Positions 1 through 4,513 of a stretch of 6,885 nucleotides of DNA are shown here, one piece after another; the stretch's first letter is position 1, and every line of letters starts with the position of its first letter. The position numbers and the translations under genes are program-made. The stretch covers positions 1 through 6,885 of the forward strand of contig CAZYPK010000217.1 in NCBI GenBank assembly GCA_964649195.1. Reading direction: 5' to 3'. The stretch comes from JTS-RE9 sp964649195. GTDB taxonomy: Bacteria; Planctomycetota; Phycisphaerae; Phycisphaerales; Phycisphaeraceae. The notes under the pieces were generated by a model, which saw only the letters and a program-made list of their open reading frames with translations, had not been told where the DNA came from and made no database searches.

Positions 1-14
1 CTTCGCAAACGAAC

Positions 15-39
15 GGCTCGGCGGGAGCCTCGCCCTCCC
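15..39. repeat. GC-rich overlapping hairpin motif
   Basis: Two mutually exclusive small stems overlap here. GGCTC (15-19) pairs with GAGCC (25-29), and GGGAG (23-27) pairs with CTCCC (35-39). The compact palindromic design at the edge of a larger inverted-repeat element suggests a REP-like intergenic repeat unit. Only one copy is visible, so its repetitive nature is an inference from its form. Confidence 0.4.
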
Positions 40-230
40 ATATGCTTTTACCCTGCTGTCGAAAGCTCCAAATGACAAATTTCAAACTCCAAACAAGCTC
101 CAAGGACAAAAAAACGCAAACAAACAAAATCCGGATTCGGATCGGTTTTGTCCGGTTCGGCTCGCTTTCGAGTTTGTTTGAGATTTGGATTTTGTGATTT
201 GGAGTTTGTGCTTCCGGTGATGGGAGGGCG
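31..230. repeat. About 200-bp imperfect inverted-repeat element, MITE-like
   Basis: The ends are a perfect 10-bp inverted repeat, CGCCCTCCCA at 31-40 and TGGGAGGGCG at 221-230. Inside, an A-rich left arm (about 68-110, with words such as CAAACTCCAAACAAGCTCC) is imperfectly complementary to a T-rich right arm (about 163-213, with words such as GAGTTTGTTTGAGATTTGG). A GC-richer middle with the repeated word TTCGG and the palindrome ATCCGGAT lies at about 129-160. The base composition differs sharply from the GC-rich genes. The reverse strand can be read as a 74-residue frame rich in K, S, Q and N, but this is low-complexity translation of the repeat, not a convincing gene. No transposase is inside, so it would be a non-autonomous or structural repeat. 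It occupies most of the gene-free stretch upstream of leuB. Confidence 0.55.
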
Positions 231-231
231 T

Positions 232-260
232 TTGCCGCCGCCGCCTGCTCATGCTATCTC
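232..260 (+). promoter_or_regulatory. Possible leuB promoter
   Basis: TTGCCG at 232-237 and TATCTC at 255-260 are separated by 17 bp, and the -10-like hexamer is preceded by TG plus one base (252-253), as in extended -10 promoters. Each hexamer matches the sigma-70 consensus only partly (4/6 and 3/6). A start near 267 would give a leader of about 20 nt containing the leuB ribosome binding site. It lies just outside the inverted-repeat element. The call rests on spacing and position only. Confidence 0.25.
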
Positions 261-277
261 TACCCGCCCTGAAAATC

Positions 278-283
278 GGAGAA
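278..283 (+). promoter_or_regulatory. Ribosome binding site of leuB
   Basis: GGAGAA lies with its GGAG core six bases before the ATG at 288. This is one of the few clear Shine-Dalgarno sequences in the window, and it fixes the leuB start. Confidence 0.65.
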
Positions 284-287
284 TCCC

Positions 288-1379
288 ATGACGCTGAACA
301 TTGCAACGCTCGCCGGCGACGGCATCGGCCCCGAAGTGGTCGCGCAGGCCCTGCGCGTCCTCGAAGTCGCCGGCAGGCGCGATCAGCTCAGGTACGACAT
401 CACCGCGCTGCCCTATGGCGGGGCCCATTACCTCAAGACGGGTGAAGTGCTCACCGATGCCCAGGTGCAGGACATCCGTAGGTTTGATGCGGTGTTCCTC
501 GGCGCGGTGGGCACGCCGGAGGTCAAGCCCGGCATCCTCGAAAAGAGCCTGCTGCTGAAGCTGCGCTTCGAGCTGGATCTGTATATCAACCTTCGGCCGG
601 TGCGTCTATACGATGGCATCGATACGCCGCTGCGCAACAAGACGCAGGAACATATCAACTTCGATGTGATCCGCGAGAATACGGAGGATCTATACACCGG
701 CGCAGGCGGCATCACCCGCAAGGGCACCGCCCAGGAAGTGGCCACGCAGGAAATGCTGGCGACGCGCTTCGGCGTGGAACGCTGCGTGCGATATGCGTTT
801 GATTTGTGCAGGCAGAAGAAGAACAGCGGCGCCGGACGCGGCCAGCTTACGCTCGTCCACAAGACCAATGTATTGACCCACTGCGGCGACACCTGGCTGC
901 GCACCTTCAACGAAGTGGGCGCGGCGGACTACCAGGATATACAAAGACAATATCATCACGTCGATGCCTGCTGTATGTATATGGTCGCCAAACCGGAGAT
1001 ATATGACACCATCGTGGTGCCCAACATGTTCGGCGACATCATCACCGATCTCGGCGCCGCGATCGCCGGCGGCATGGGCGTGGCGGCATCGGGCAATCTG
1101 AATCCCGATGGTGCAGCGCCGAGCATGTTCGAGCCGGTGCATGGGTCCGCCCCCGACATCGCCGGGCAGAACAAGGCCAACCCCATCGCGGCGATCATCT
1201 CGCTGGGCATGCTCCTGCGCGAGACCGGCCACATCCGTGGCGATAAGGCGGCGATTGCCTGCGGCCAGCGACTGGAAAACGCGGTGAAAGCGACCTGCCC
1301 GAAGTTCAAGGGGCAGGTCTTCGACCGCCTTCCCATCGGCACGGACAAGGTGGCGGATATGGTGATCGAGGCGCTGTAG
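288..1379 (+). CDS. leuB: 3-isopropylmalate dehydrogenase
   Basis: This enzyme oxidatively decarboxylates 3-isopropylmalate with NAD+ in the third step of leucine biosynthesis, in the cytoplasm, normally as a homodimer. The 363 residues show the full family pattern. GDGIGPEVV is at 10-18. The substrate segment EKSLLLKLRFELDLYINLRP (85-104) carries the malate-binding arginines (R93, R103), followed by IRENTEDLYTG with R129 and Y136, and HKTN with K192. The metal-binding aspartates are D226, D250 and D254 (FGDIITDLGAAIAGG). HGSAPDIAGQNKANP (285-299) is the NAD-specific adenine loop. The LLLKLRFELD and GVAASGN wording resembles the actinobacterial LeuB subgroup more than the E. coli or Thermus type. 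Related tartrate or isocitrate dehydrogenases are less likely because of the ExxLLL hydrophobic gamma-group pocket. No leuA, leuC or leuD is adjacent. The start is supported by GGAG six bases upstream. Confidence 0.93.
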   Translation: MTLNIATLAGDGIGPEVVAQALRVLEVAGRRDQLRYDITALPYGGAHYLKTGEVLTDAQVQDIRRFDAVFLGAVGTPEVKPGILEKSLLLKLRFELDLYINLRPVRLYDGIDTPLRNKTQEHINFDVIRENTEDLYTGAGGITRKGTAQEVATQEMLATRFGVERCVRYAFDLCRQKKNSGAGRGQLTLVHKTNVLTHCGDTWLRTFNEVGAADYQDIQRQYHHVDACCMYMVAKPEIYDTIVVPNMFGDIITDLGAAIAGGMGVAASGNLNPDGAAPSMFEPVHGSAPDIAGQNKANPIAAIISLGMLLRETGHIRGDKAAIACGQRLENAVKATCPKFKGQVFDRLPIGTDKVADMVIEAL

Positions 1380-1380
1380 G

Positions 1381-1420
1381 TTTTTTCGGACCGCATCATC
1401 AAGCCCGATGGTGAGGCTTG
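1381..1420 (+). terminator. Weak post-leuB hairpin region
   Basis: A run of six T follows the leuB stop (1381-1386) but has no strong stem before it. Further on, CAAGCC (1400-1405) and GGCTTG (1415-1420) form a 6-bp stem with a 9-nt loop, but no U-tract follows. Neither is a classical intrinsic terminator. Some stop is expected because the next gene appears to have its own promoter. Confidence 0.22.
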
Positions 1421-1466
1421 TTCCGGGGGCGAACCGTCGGGGTGATCGGCGCGGATTCGGCCCGCC

Positions 1467-1472
1467 TATAAT
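1467..1472 (+). promoter_or_regulatory. -10 box TATAAT placed for a leaderless transcript
   Basis: A perfect TATAAT ends six bases before the ATG at 1479. Transcription normally starts 6-8 bases after the -10 box, so the first transcribed base would be at or next to the A of the start codon. No Shine-Dalgarno sequence fits in the gap. No good -35 box is seen 16-18 bp upstream (the region reads GTGATCGGC). Confidence 0.5.
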
Positions 1473-1478
1473 CATTTC

Positions 1479-2069
1479 ATGTCCTCTCCCTACTTGCATC
1501 CGATTTCGATTGATCGCATGATGGAGGCTGTGGAAGCCGTTCGTCAAAGGTTGCTGCGTGCGTGCCGGTCGCTGGAGGCGGCGGGGGTGCCTTATGCCGT
1601 GACGGGGGGCAACGCGGTGGCGGCATGGGTCGGTCGCGTGGACCGGGCGGCGGTGCGCAACACGCAGGATGTGGACATCATCCTCCGCCGGTCTGACTTC
1701 GATGGAGCCAAAAAAGCCCTGGAATCCTCGGGCTTCGTCTTTCGGCATGTGTCGGGCATCGACATGTTCCTCGACGGCAGGGAGGCGAAGGCCCGCGATG
1801 CGGTACACGTTCTTTATGCGAACGAAAAGGTGCGGGCCGGCGACCTGCATCCGATCGCCGATGTGAGCGAAGCGATCACCGAAGGCGACTTCTCCACGGT
1901 TGATCTTGAAGCCCTCGTCCGCATGAAGCTGACGAGTTTTCGTTTGAAGGATCAGGTCCATCTCCAAGACATGATCAGCGTCGGCCTGATCGATGACTCA
2001 TGGTGCGCCCGCTATCCCGCCGACTTGGCCGCGCGGTTGAGACAGGTTCTTGACACGCCCGAGGGGTGA
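1479..2069 (+). CDS. Nucleotidyltransferase-fold protein, AbiEii/MenA-like, orphan
   Basis: The 196 residues match the small nucleotidyltransferase (polymerase beta-like) fold used by AbiEii/MenA-type toxins and many uncharacterised homologues. A GG motif (G43-G44-N45) follows the first strand (PYAVTGGNAVAAW). The metal-binding pair is D64 and D66 in TQDVDIIL. A likely third acidic position is D107 in ARDAVHVLYA. The C-terminal helix DLEALVRMKLTSFRLKDQVH (143 onward) holds the conserved K150, R155 and K157-D158, typical of this superfamily. The catalytic residues look intact, so transfer of a nucleotide to RNA or protein is possible, but the substrate is unknown. No AbiEi-type antitoxin or other partner is adjacent, so a toxin role is not supported by context. 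The ATG at 1479 lies six bases after a TATAAT and has no ribosome binding site. M14 or M15 (1518, 1521) are alternative starts, also without one. A REP palindrome begins right after the stop. Confidence 0.8.
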   Translation: MSSPYLHPISIDRMMEAVEAVRQRLLRACRSLEAAGVPYAVTGGNAVAAWVGRVDRAAVRNTQDVDIILRRSDFDGAKKALESSGFVFRHVSGIDMFLDGREAKARDAVHVLYANEKVRAGDLHPIADVSEAITEGDFSTVDLEALVRMKLTSFRLKDQVHLQDMISVGLIDDSWCARYPADLAARLRQVLDTPEG

Positions 2070-2071
2070 AA

Positions 2072-2098
2072 GCACGGGGACTTGAAGTCCCCGTGCCT
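2072..2098. repeat. REP palindrome, copy 1
   Basis: GCACGGGGACTT (2072-2083) and AAGTCCCCGTGC (2085-2096) are perfect 12-bp arms around the single base G2084, followed by CT. It begins two bases after the stop of the nucleotidyltransferase gene and lies 20 bp before the transposase start. The same palindrome occurs downstream of the transposase and again near 5041, so it is a true repeat family. As RNA it would form a strong hairpin and could protect or terminate the upstream message. Confidence 0.85.
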
Positions 2099-2111
2099 GA
2101 ACGGATATATT
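2082..2111 (+). promoter_or_regulatory. Possible transposase promoter using the REP centre as -35
   Basis: TTGAAG at 2082-2087, the centre of the REP palindrome, matches TTGACA at four of six positions. TATATT at 2106-2111 lies 18 bp downstream and matches TATAAT at five of six. The -10 box ends six bases before the ATG at 2118, again the geometry of a leaderless transcript. This is inference from spacing and sequence. Confidence 0.35.
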
Positions 2112-2117
2112 TTGTGC

Positions 2118-2771
2118 ATGGGGTACACCTTCCGATCACACGGTGCGGACCGATCGTGGAATGGAAAGCGCCATTTCCAACACTGGTACCGTGACAATCA
2201 GGTCTATTTCATCACCGCCCGCTGCAAGGATAAATATCCGGCGTTCACCGGCATCCACGCGAAGAACATCTTCTGGCGGCAGTTCGGGAAATACACCGCC
2301 CAATACGGCTTCACGCCGTTCGTCACCTCCCTGCTGGATAATCATTACCACACGGTCGGGTACCTGAAGCTTGGGAAGAATCTCGCGCCGATGATGCGGG
2401 GAATCCAAGGATCGGTGGCGAAGCTGGTGAACGATGTGTTGCAGGCGATGCACGTGGGGCGGGAACTTGAAGCTCCCGTGCCTGATCTGCCCGTGCCCGG
2501 TGAACGCGGGCATGAAGGAAGGCTCGTGCCGTTCTGGAGGGATGCGAAGAACAAGAATTACTTTGACGGTTGTCTGCGAAACGAAAAGCAGGGCCGGCTG
2601 ACCTATCGGTACGTGCTCACGCAATGCAGACGGCATGGCGTCTGCGACAACTGGCGGGACTACGAACACACGCGGGTCAACATCGAGATGGAAAAGGCGA
2701 TCGCCCGCGCAACGCAGTTGAGCGCGTTCCTGTACGGCGTGCGGTACAGGCGGTACGAAGGTGATCCGTGA
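2118..2771 (+). CDS. REP-associated tyrosine transposase (RAYT, Y1_Tnp / HUH family)
   Basis: RAYTs are single-domain HUH nucleases related to IS200/IS605 transposases. They cut and join single-stranded REP hairpins and are thought to spread REP elements. The HUH motif is H76-Y-H78 in LLDNHYHTV. The probable catalytic tyrosine is Y148 in PFWRDAKNKNYFDGCLRNEK, where the family has its FW...YFD pattern. The N-terminal strand VYFITARC (about 29-36) is also typical. With ATG 2118 the protein has 217 residues, about normal for the family. In-frame TTG 2082 is within the REP palindrome and was not chosen. There is no Shine-Dalgarno sequence; a TATATT six bases upstream suggests a leaderless message. 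Residues about 115-131 (RELEAPVPDLPVPGERG), between the HUH motif and the tyrosine, are encoded by a degenerate REP copy. The gene is flanked by REP palindromes in opposite orientation, the usual layout of a RAYT locus. No frameshift or missing catalytic residue is seen, so it may be active. Confidence 0.88.
   Translation: MGYTFRSHGADRSWNGKRHFQHWYRDNQVYFITARCKDKYPAFTGIHAKNIFWRQFGKYTAQYGFTPFVTSLLDNHYHTVGYLKLGKNLAPMMRGIQGSVAKLVNDVLQAMHVGRELEAPVPDLPVPGERGHEGRLVPFWRDAKNKNYFDGCLRNEKQGRLTYRYVLTQCRRHGVCDNWRDYEHTRVNIEMEKAIARATQLSAFLYGVRYRRYEGDP
2460..2497. repeat. Degenerate REP copy inside the transposase gene
   Basis: CGGGAACTT (2460-2468) and AAGCTCCCG (2470-2478) form a 9-bp stem with one A-C mismatch around G2469. 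TGCCTG follows, as after copy 1, and then a second half-palindrome CCCGTGCC at 2490-2497. It has the same orientation as copy 1. It is in frame and read as part of the transposase, between the two catalytic motifs. Confidence 0.7.
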
Positions 2772-2775
2772 ACCG

Positions 2776-2802
2776 GGCACGGGGACTTCAGGTCCCCGTG
2801 CC
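2776..2802. repeat. REP palindrome, copy 2, between convergent genes
   Basis: GGCACGGGGACTT (2776-2788) pairs with AGGTCCCCGTGCC (2790-2802) around C2789, with one T-G wobble. Its central base is the complement of that in copy 1, so the two copies flanking the transposase are inverted relative to each other. It lies five bases after the transposase stop and contains the stop codon and last codons of the opposing UDP-xylose synthase gene. As RNA in either direction it would make a stable hairpin and may act as a bidirectional 3'-end signal, although no U-tract follows. Confidence 0.85.
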
Positions 2803-3801
2803 TCGTGCGGAGCTTTTATGGGCGGTGTGATCGGTGGGTTTGCGGAACTTGGAAAGATCGAGCGATTTGAAATAACCGATCGTTTTCACCAGCCCGTCGC
2901 GCAGGGCGACCTTCGGTTCCCAGCCCAGTTTTTCCTTTGCGAGCGAGATGTCCGGCTTGCGCTGAAGCGGATCATCGTTGGGCAGAGGCAGATAGACGAT
3001 CCTGCTTTTGCTGCCGGTGAGTTCGATGACGTGTTCCGCGAGCTGTTTGATGGTGAACTCGCCGGGGTTGCCGATGTTGACCGGGCCTACGAAGTCGTCG
3101 CCGTTGTTCATGTGGGTGATGATGGCGTTGACCAGATCATCGCAGTAGCAGAAGGACCGGGTCTGCGATCCATCGCCATACAAAGTCAGGTCCTGCCCGG
3201 TGATGGCCTGGACGATGAAGTTGCTGACGACGCGGCCATCGTAGGGGTGCATTCTCGGGCCGTAAGTGTTGAAGATACGGACGACGCGGATGTTCACGCC
3301 GTTGCTGCGGTGGTAGTCGAAGAATAATGTCTCGGCGGCGCGTTTGCCTTCGTCGTAGCAGGCGCGGATGCCGATGGGGTTGACGTTGCCGCGGTACGCT
3401 TCGGTCTGCGGATGATGTTCGGGCGTCGGGTCGCCATACACTTCGCTGGTGGAAGCCTGCAATACTTTCGCCCGGCAGCGTTTGGCCATGCCCAATACAT
3501 TGATCGCGCCCATGACCGATACTTTCATGGTCTTGATCGGATTGTATTGATAGTGTACCGGCGACGCGGGGCAGGCCATGTTGTATATCTCATCGACCTC
3601 CAGCCACATCGGATGGGTGATGTCATGGCGCACCAGCTCGAAGTTCGGCCTGCCCAGCAGGTGGGCGATGTTGTTCTTCTGGCTGGTGAAGAAGTTGTCG
3701 AGACAGATGACATCGTGGCCCGCGGCGACCATGCGGTCGCAGATGTGGGAGCCGAGGAAGCCGGCGCCGCCGGTGACGAGGATGCGTTTCAGAGTGGACA
3801 T
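2788..3801 (-). CDS. UDP-glucuronate decarboxylase / UDP-xylose synthase (UXS)
   Basis: This extended short-chain dehydrogenase uses bound NAD+ to oxidise UDP-glucuronate at C4, decarboxylate it and re-reduce it to UDP-xylose, a cytoplasmic sugar donor for cell-surface polysaccharides. The Rossmann motif TGGAGFLGSH is at 10-19, with D35 as the NAD ribose-binding acid. The active site has S117, T118 and E120 in ASTSEVYGDP, and Y149-x-x-x-K153 in CYDEGK. The UXS signatures ACPASPVHYQYNPIKT (76-91), IFNTYGPRMHPYDGRVVSNF (176-195) and DDPLQRKPDI (276-285, with conserved R281) are all present. These favour UXS over GalE or dTDP-glucose dehydratase. The 337-residue length is slightly long because the final SSARGTGT or so is encoded by REP copy 2, where TGA (2790-2788) is the stop. 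The ATG at 3801 has no clear Shine-Dalgarno sequence. A gene for a 140-residue protein lies 65 bp upstream on the same strand and may be co-transcribed. No UDP-glucose dehydrogenase or glycosyltransferase is adjacent. Confidence 0.93.
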   Translation of the reverse strand: MSTLKRILVTGGAGFLGSHICDRMVAAGHDVICLDNFFTSQKNNIAHLLGRPNFELVRHDITHPMWLEVDEIYNMACPASPVHYQYNPIKTMKVSVMGAINVLGMAKRCRAKVLQASTSEVYGDPTPEHHPQTEAYRGNVNPIGIRACYDEGKRAAETLFFDYHRSNGVNIRVVRIFNTYGPRMHPYDGRVVSNFIVQAITGQDLTLYGDGSQTRSFCYCDDLVNAIITHMNNGDDFVGPVNIGNPGEFTIKQLAEHVIELTGSKSRIVYLPLPNDDPLQRKPDISLAKEKLGWEPKVALRDGLVKTIGYFKSLDLSKFRKPTDHTAHKSSARGTGT

Positions 3802-3829
3802 GAGAAGTCGAGGGTCGGGGGATTGCTAC

Positions 3830-3841
3830 GCCGCAAGCGGC
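3830..3841. repeat. Short GC hairpin between two minus-strand genes
   Basis: GCCGC (3830-3834) and GCGGC (3837-3841) form a 5-bp stem around AA, in the 65-bp gap between the 140-residue protein gene and the UXS gene. It could be a small mRNA structure or a chance palindrome in GC-rich DNA. Confidence 0.2.
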
Positions 3842-3866
3842 TTGGAGGCGGAGTGATTCAGAGTTC

Positions 3867-4289
3867 CTAATAGCCTATCGGCTCAAATTCGGCTCCACGT
3901 TCGACATCAAACCCCACCAGTTGCCCGATTTCAAAATCCCCCGCGTTCTGAATCGGCATCAGCGTGACCGTGATCGGGCAGCAGGTCTGCACGGTGATGG
4001 TGTTTGCGGGAGCGTCAATGCCGCTGATTCGGCCCTGCACCCGGCGCGGCCGGCCATAGACCGGCTCAATGAATCGGCCGCCGGTTGTGGCCAGATCGAC
4101 CCGCCGGGCCTTGGCGGTGATTCGGCCGGTCACCGGTTTGTGCAGCGGCAACGCGGCGACGGCGGCGTTGTCGGCGACGAGGTGAAGCTGGTAATCGGTG
4201 TGGTGAATGGTCAGGACCACCTCGCCATCCTTTCGCTGATCAAGGTGGGCGTGGGCGATGGGGCTTTGTGAAACGCTGACGTAGGCCAT
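3867..4289 (-). CDS. Unrecognised 140-residue beta-rich protein
   Basis: I do not recognise this family. From ATG 4289 the protein has 140 residues, starting MAYVSVSQSPIAHAH. No signal peptide or membrane segment is visible. The sequence alternates short hydrophobic stretches with turns (VVLTIHH, YQLHLVA, NTITVQ, PITVTL), which suggests a beta-barrel. The C-terminal half (VQGRISGIDAPANTITVQ, then FEIGQLVGFDVE) has the rhythm of OB-fold-like domains of the type G-x-I-x-x-I-D...TITV...G-Q-x-V, but this is only a structural impression. The upstream in-frame ATG at 4367 would add 26 residues; 4289 is preferred because AGAGGA lies five bases before it. It may share a transcript with the UXS gene downstream. 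A weak -10-like TATCTT is present on this strand at 4343-4338. Confidence 0.7.
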   Translation of the reverse strand: MAYVSVSQSPIAHAHLDQRKDGEVVLTIHHTDYQLHLVADNAAVAALPLHKPVTGRITAKARRVDLATTGGRFIEPVYGRPRRVQGRISGIDAPANTITVQTCCPITVTLMPIQNAGDFEIGQLVGFDVERGAEFEPIGY

Positions 4290-4294
4290 GGGAA

Positions 4295-4300
4295 TCCTCT
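4295..4300 (-). promoter_or_regulatory. Ribosome binding site deciding the start at 4289
   Basis: On the minus strand AGAGGA lies five bases before ATG 4289. The longer in-frame start at 4367 has no comparable site, so the shorter protein is favoured. Confidence 0.55.
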
Positions 4301-4374
4301 TCCAGTCAAAGGGCTCCACTGCGGAGCGCGGTGGCATAAGATAGCGTCGCTTTGGAATTGACTGCAATCAAGGA

Positions 4375-4404
4375 TTCGGGTGTCGGGTATCGGGTGTTGG
4401 GTGT
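4375..4404 (+). repeat. Heptamer array, G-rich on plus strand (G4 potential)
   Basis: Units of seven bases of the form TGTCGGG / TATCGGG / TGTTGGG follow one another. The GGG runs are at 4378, 4385, 4392 and 4399, each separated by four bases. This meets the usual G3-N(1-7) pattern for an intramolecular G-quadruplex on the plus strand. It lies in the divergent intergenic region, about 85 bp upstream of the minus-strand gene start at 4289. Confidence 0.65.
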
Positions 4405-4476
4405 CTTCGTCAGAAAGTGAATTAATTTCCTGCGATGATGCGACGCCACGGATAGCCACCGACCTTGCCAATGGCC

Positions 4477-4510
4477 GATACCCGAAACCCTACACCCGAA
4501 ACCCGAGCCC
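4477..4510 (-). repeat. Heptamer array, G-rich on minus strand (G4 potential)
   Basis: Units GATACCC, GAAACCC, TACACCC, GAAACCC and then GAGCCC place CCC runs at 4481, 4488, 4495, 4502 and 4508. On the minus strand this is GGG with 3-4 base spacers, a second G-quadruplex candidate. It is the inverted counterpart of the array at 4375-4404, with about 72 bp between them, and it ends three bases before the GTG start at 4514. Confidence 0.65.
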
Positions 4511-4513
4511 ACC

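Noticed and set aside
82..306. Minus-strand 74-codon frame rich in K, S, Q and N
   Set aside because: It is translation of the A/T-rich inverted-repeat element and overlaps the leuB start; there is no sign of protein-level structure.
690..1967. Long minus-strand open frame of 425 codons across leuB and the nucleotidyltransferase gene
   Set aside because: It is antisense to two well-supported genes, spans the gap between them, has low-complexity His/Arg/Asp composition and shows no domain. High GC leaves such shadow frames open.
2082..2117. TTG 2082 as the transposase start
   Set aside because: It would begin in the middle of the REP palindrome and add 12 residues unlike the family; ATG 2118 gives a normal RAYT N-terminus.
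2136..2780. Minus-strand open frame of 214 codons over the transposase
   Set aside because: The sense strand encodes the HUH motif and catalytic tyrosine; the antisense product shows no family features.
4358..4394. TTGACT at 4358-4363 as a -35 box for the plus-strand gene at 4514
   Set aside because: The hexamer is good, but the position 17-18 bp downstream reads TGTCGGG, with no acceptable -10 box.
4375..4510. Two repeat arrays considered as a CRISPR array
   Set aside because: The units are seven bases with no spacers, and the two arrays are inverted, so they are short tandem repeats.
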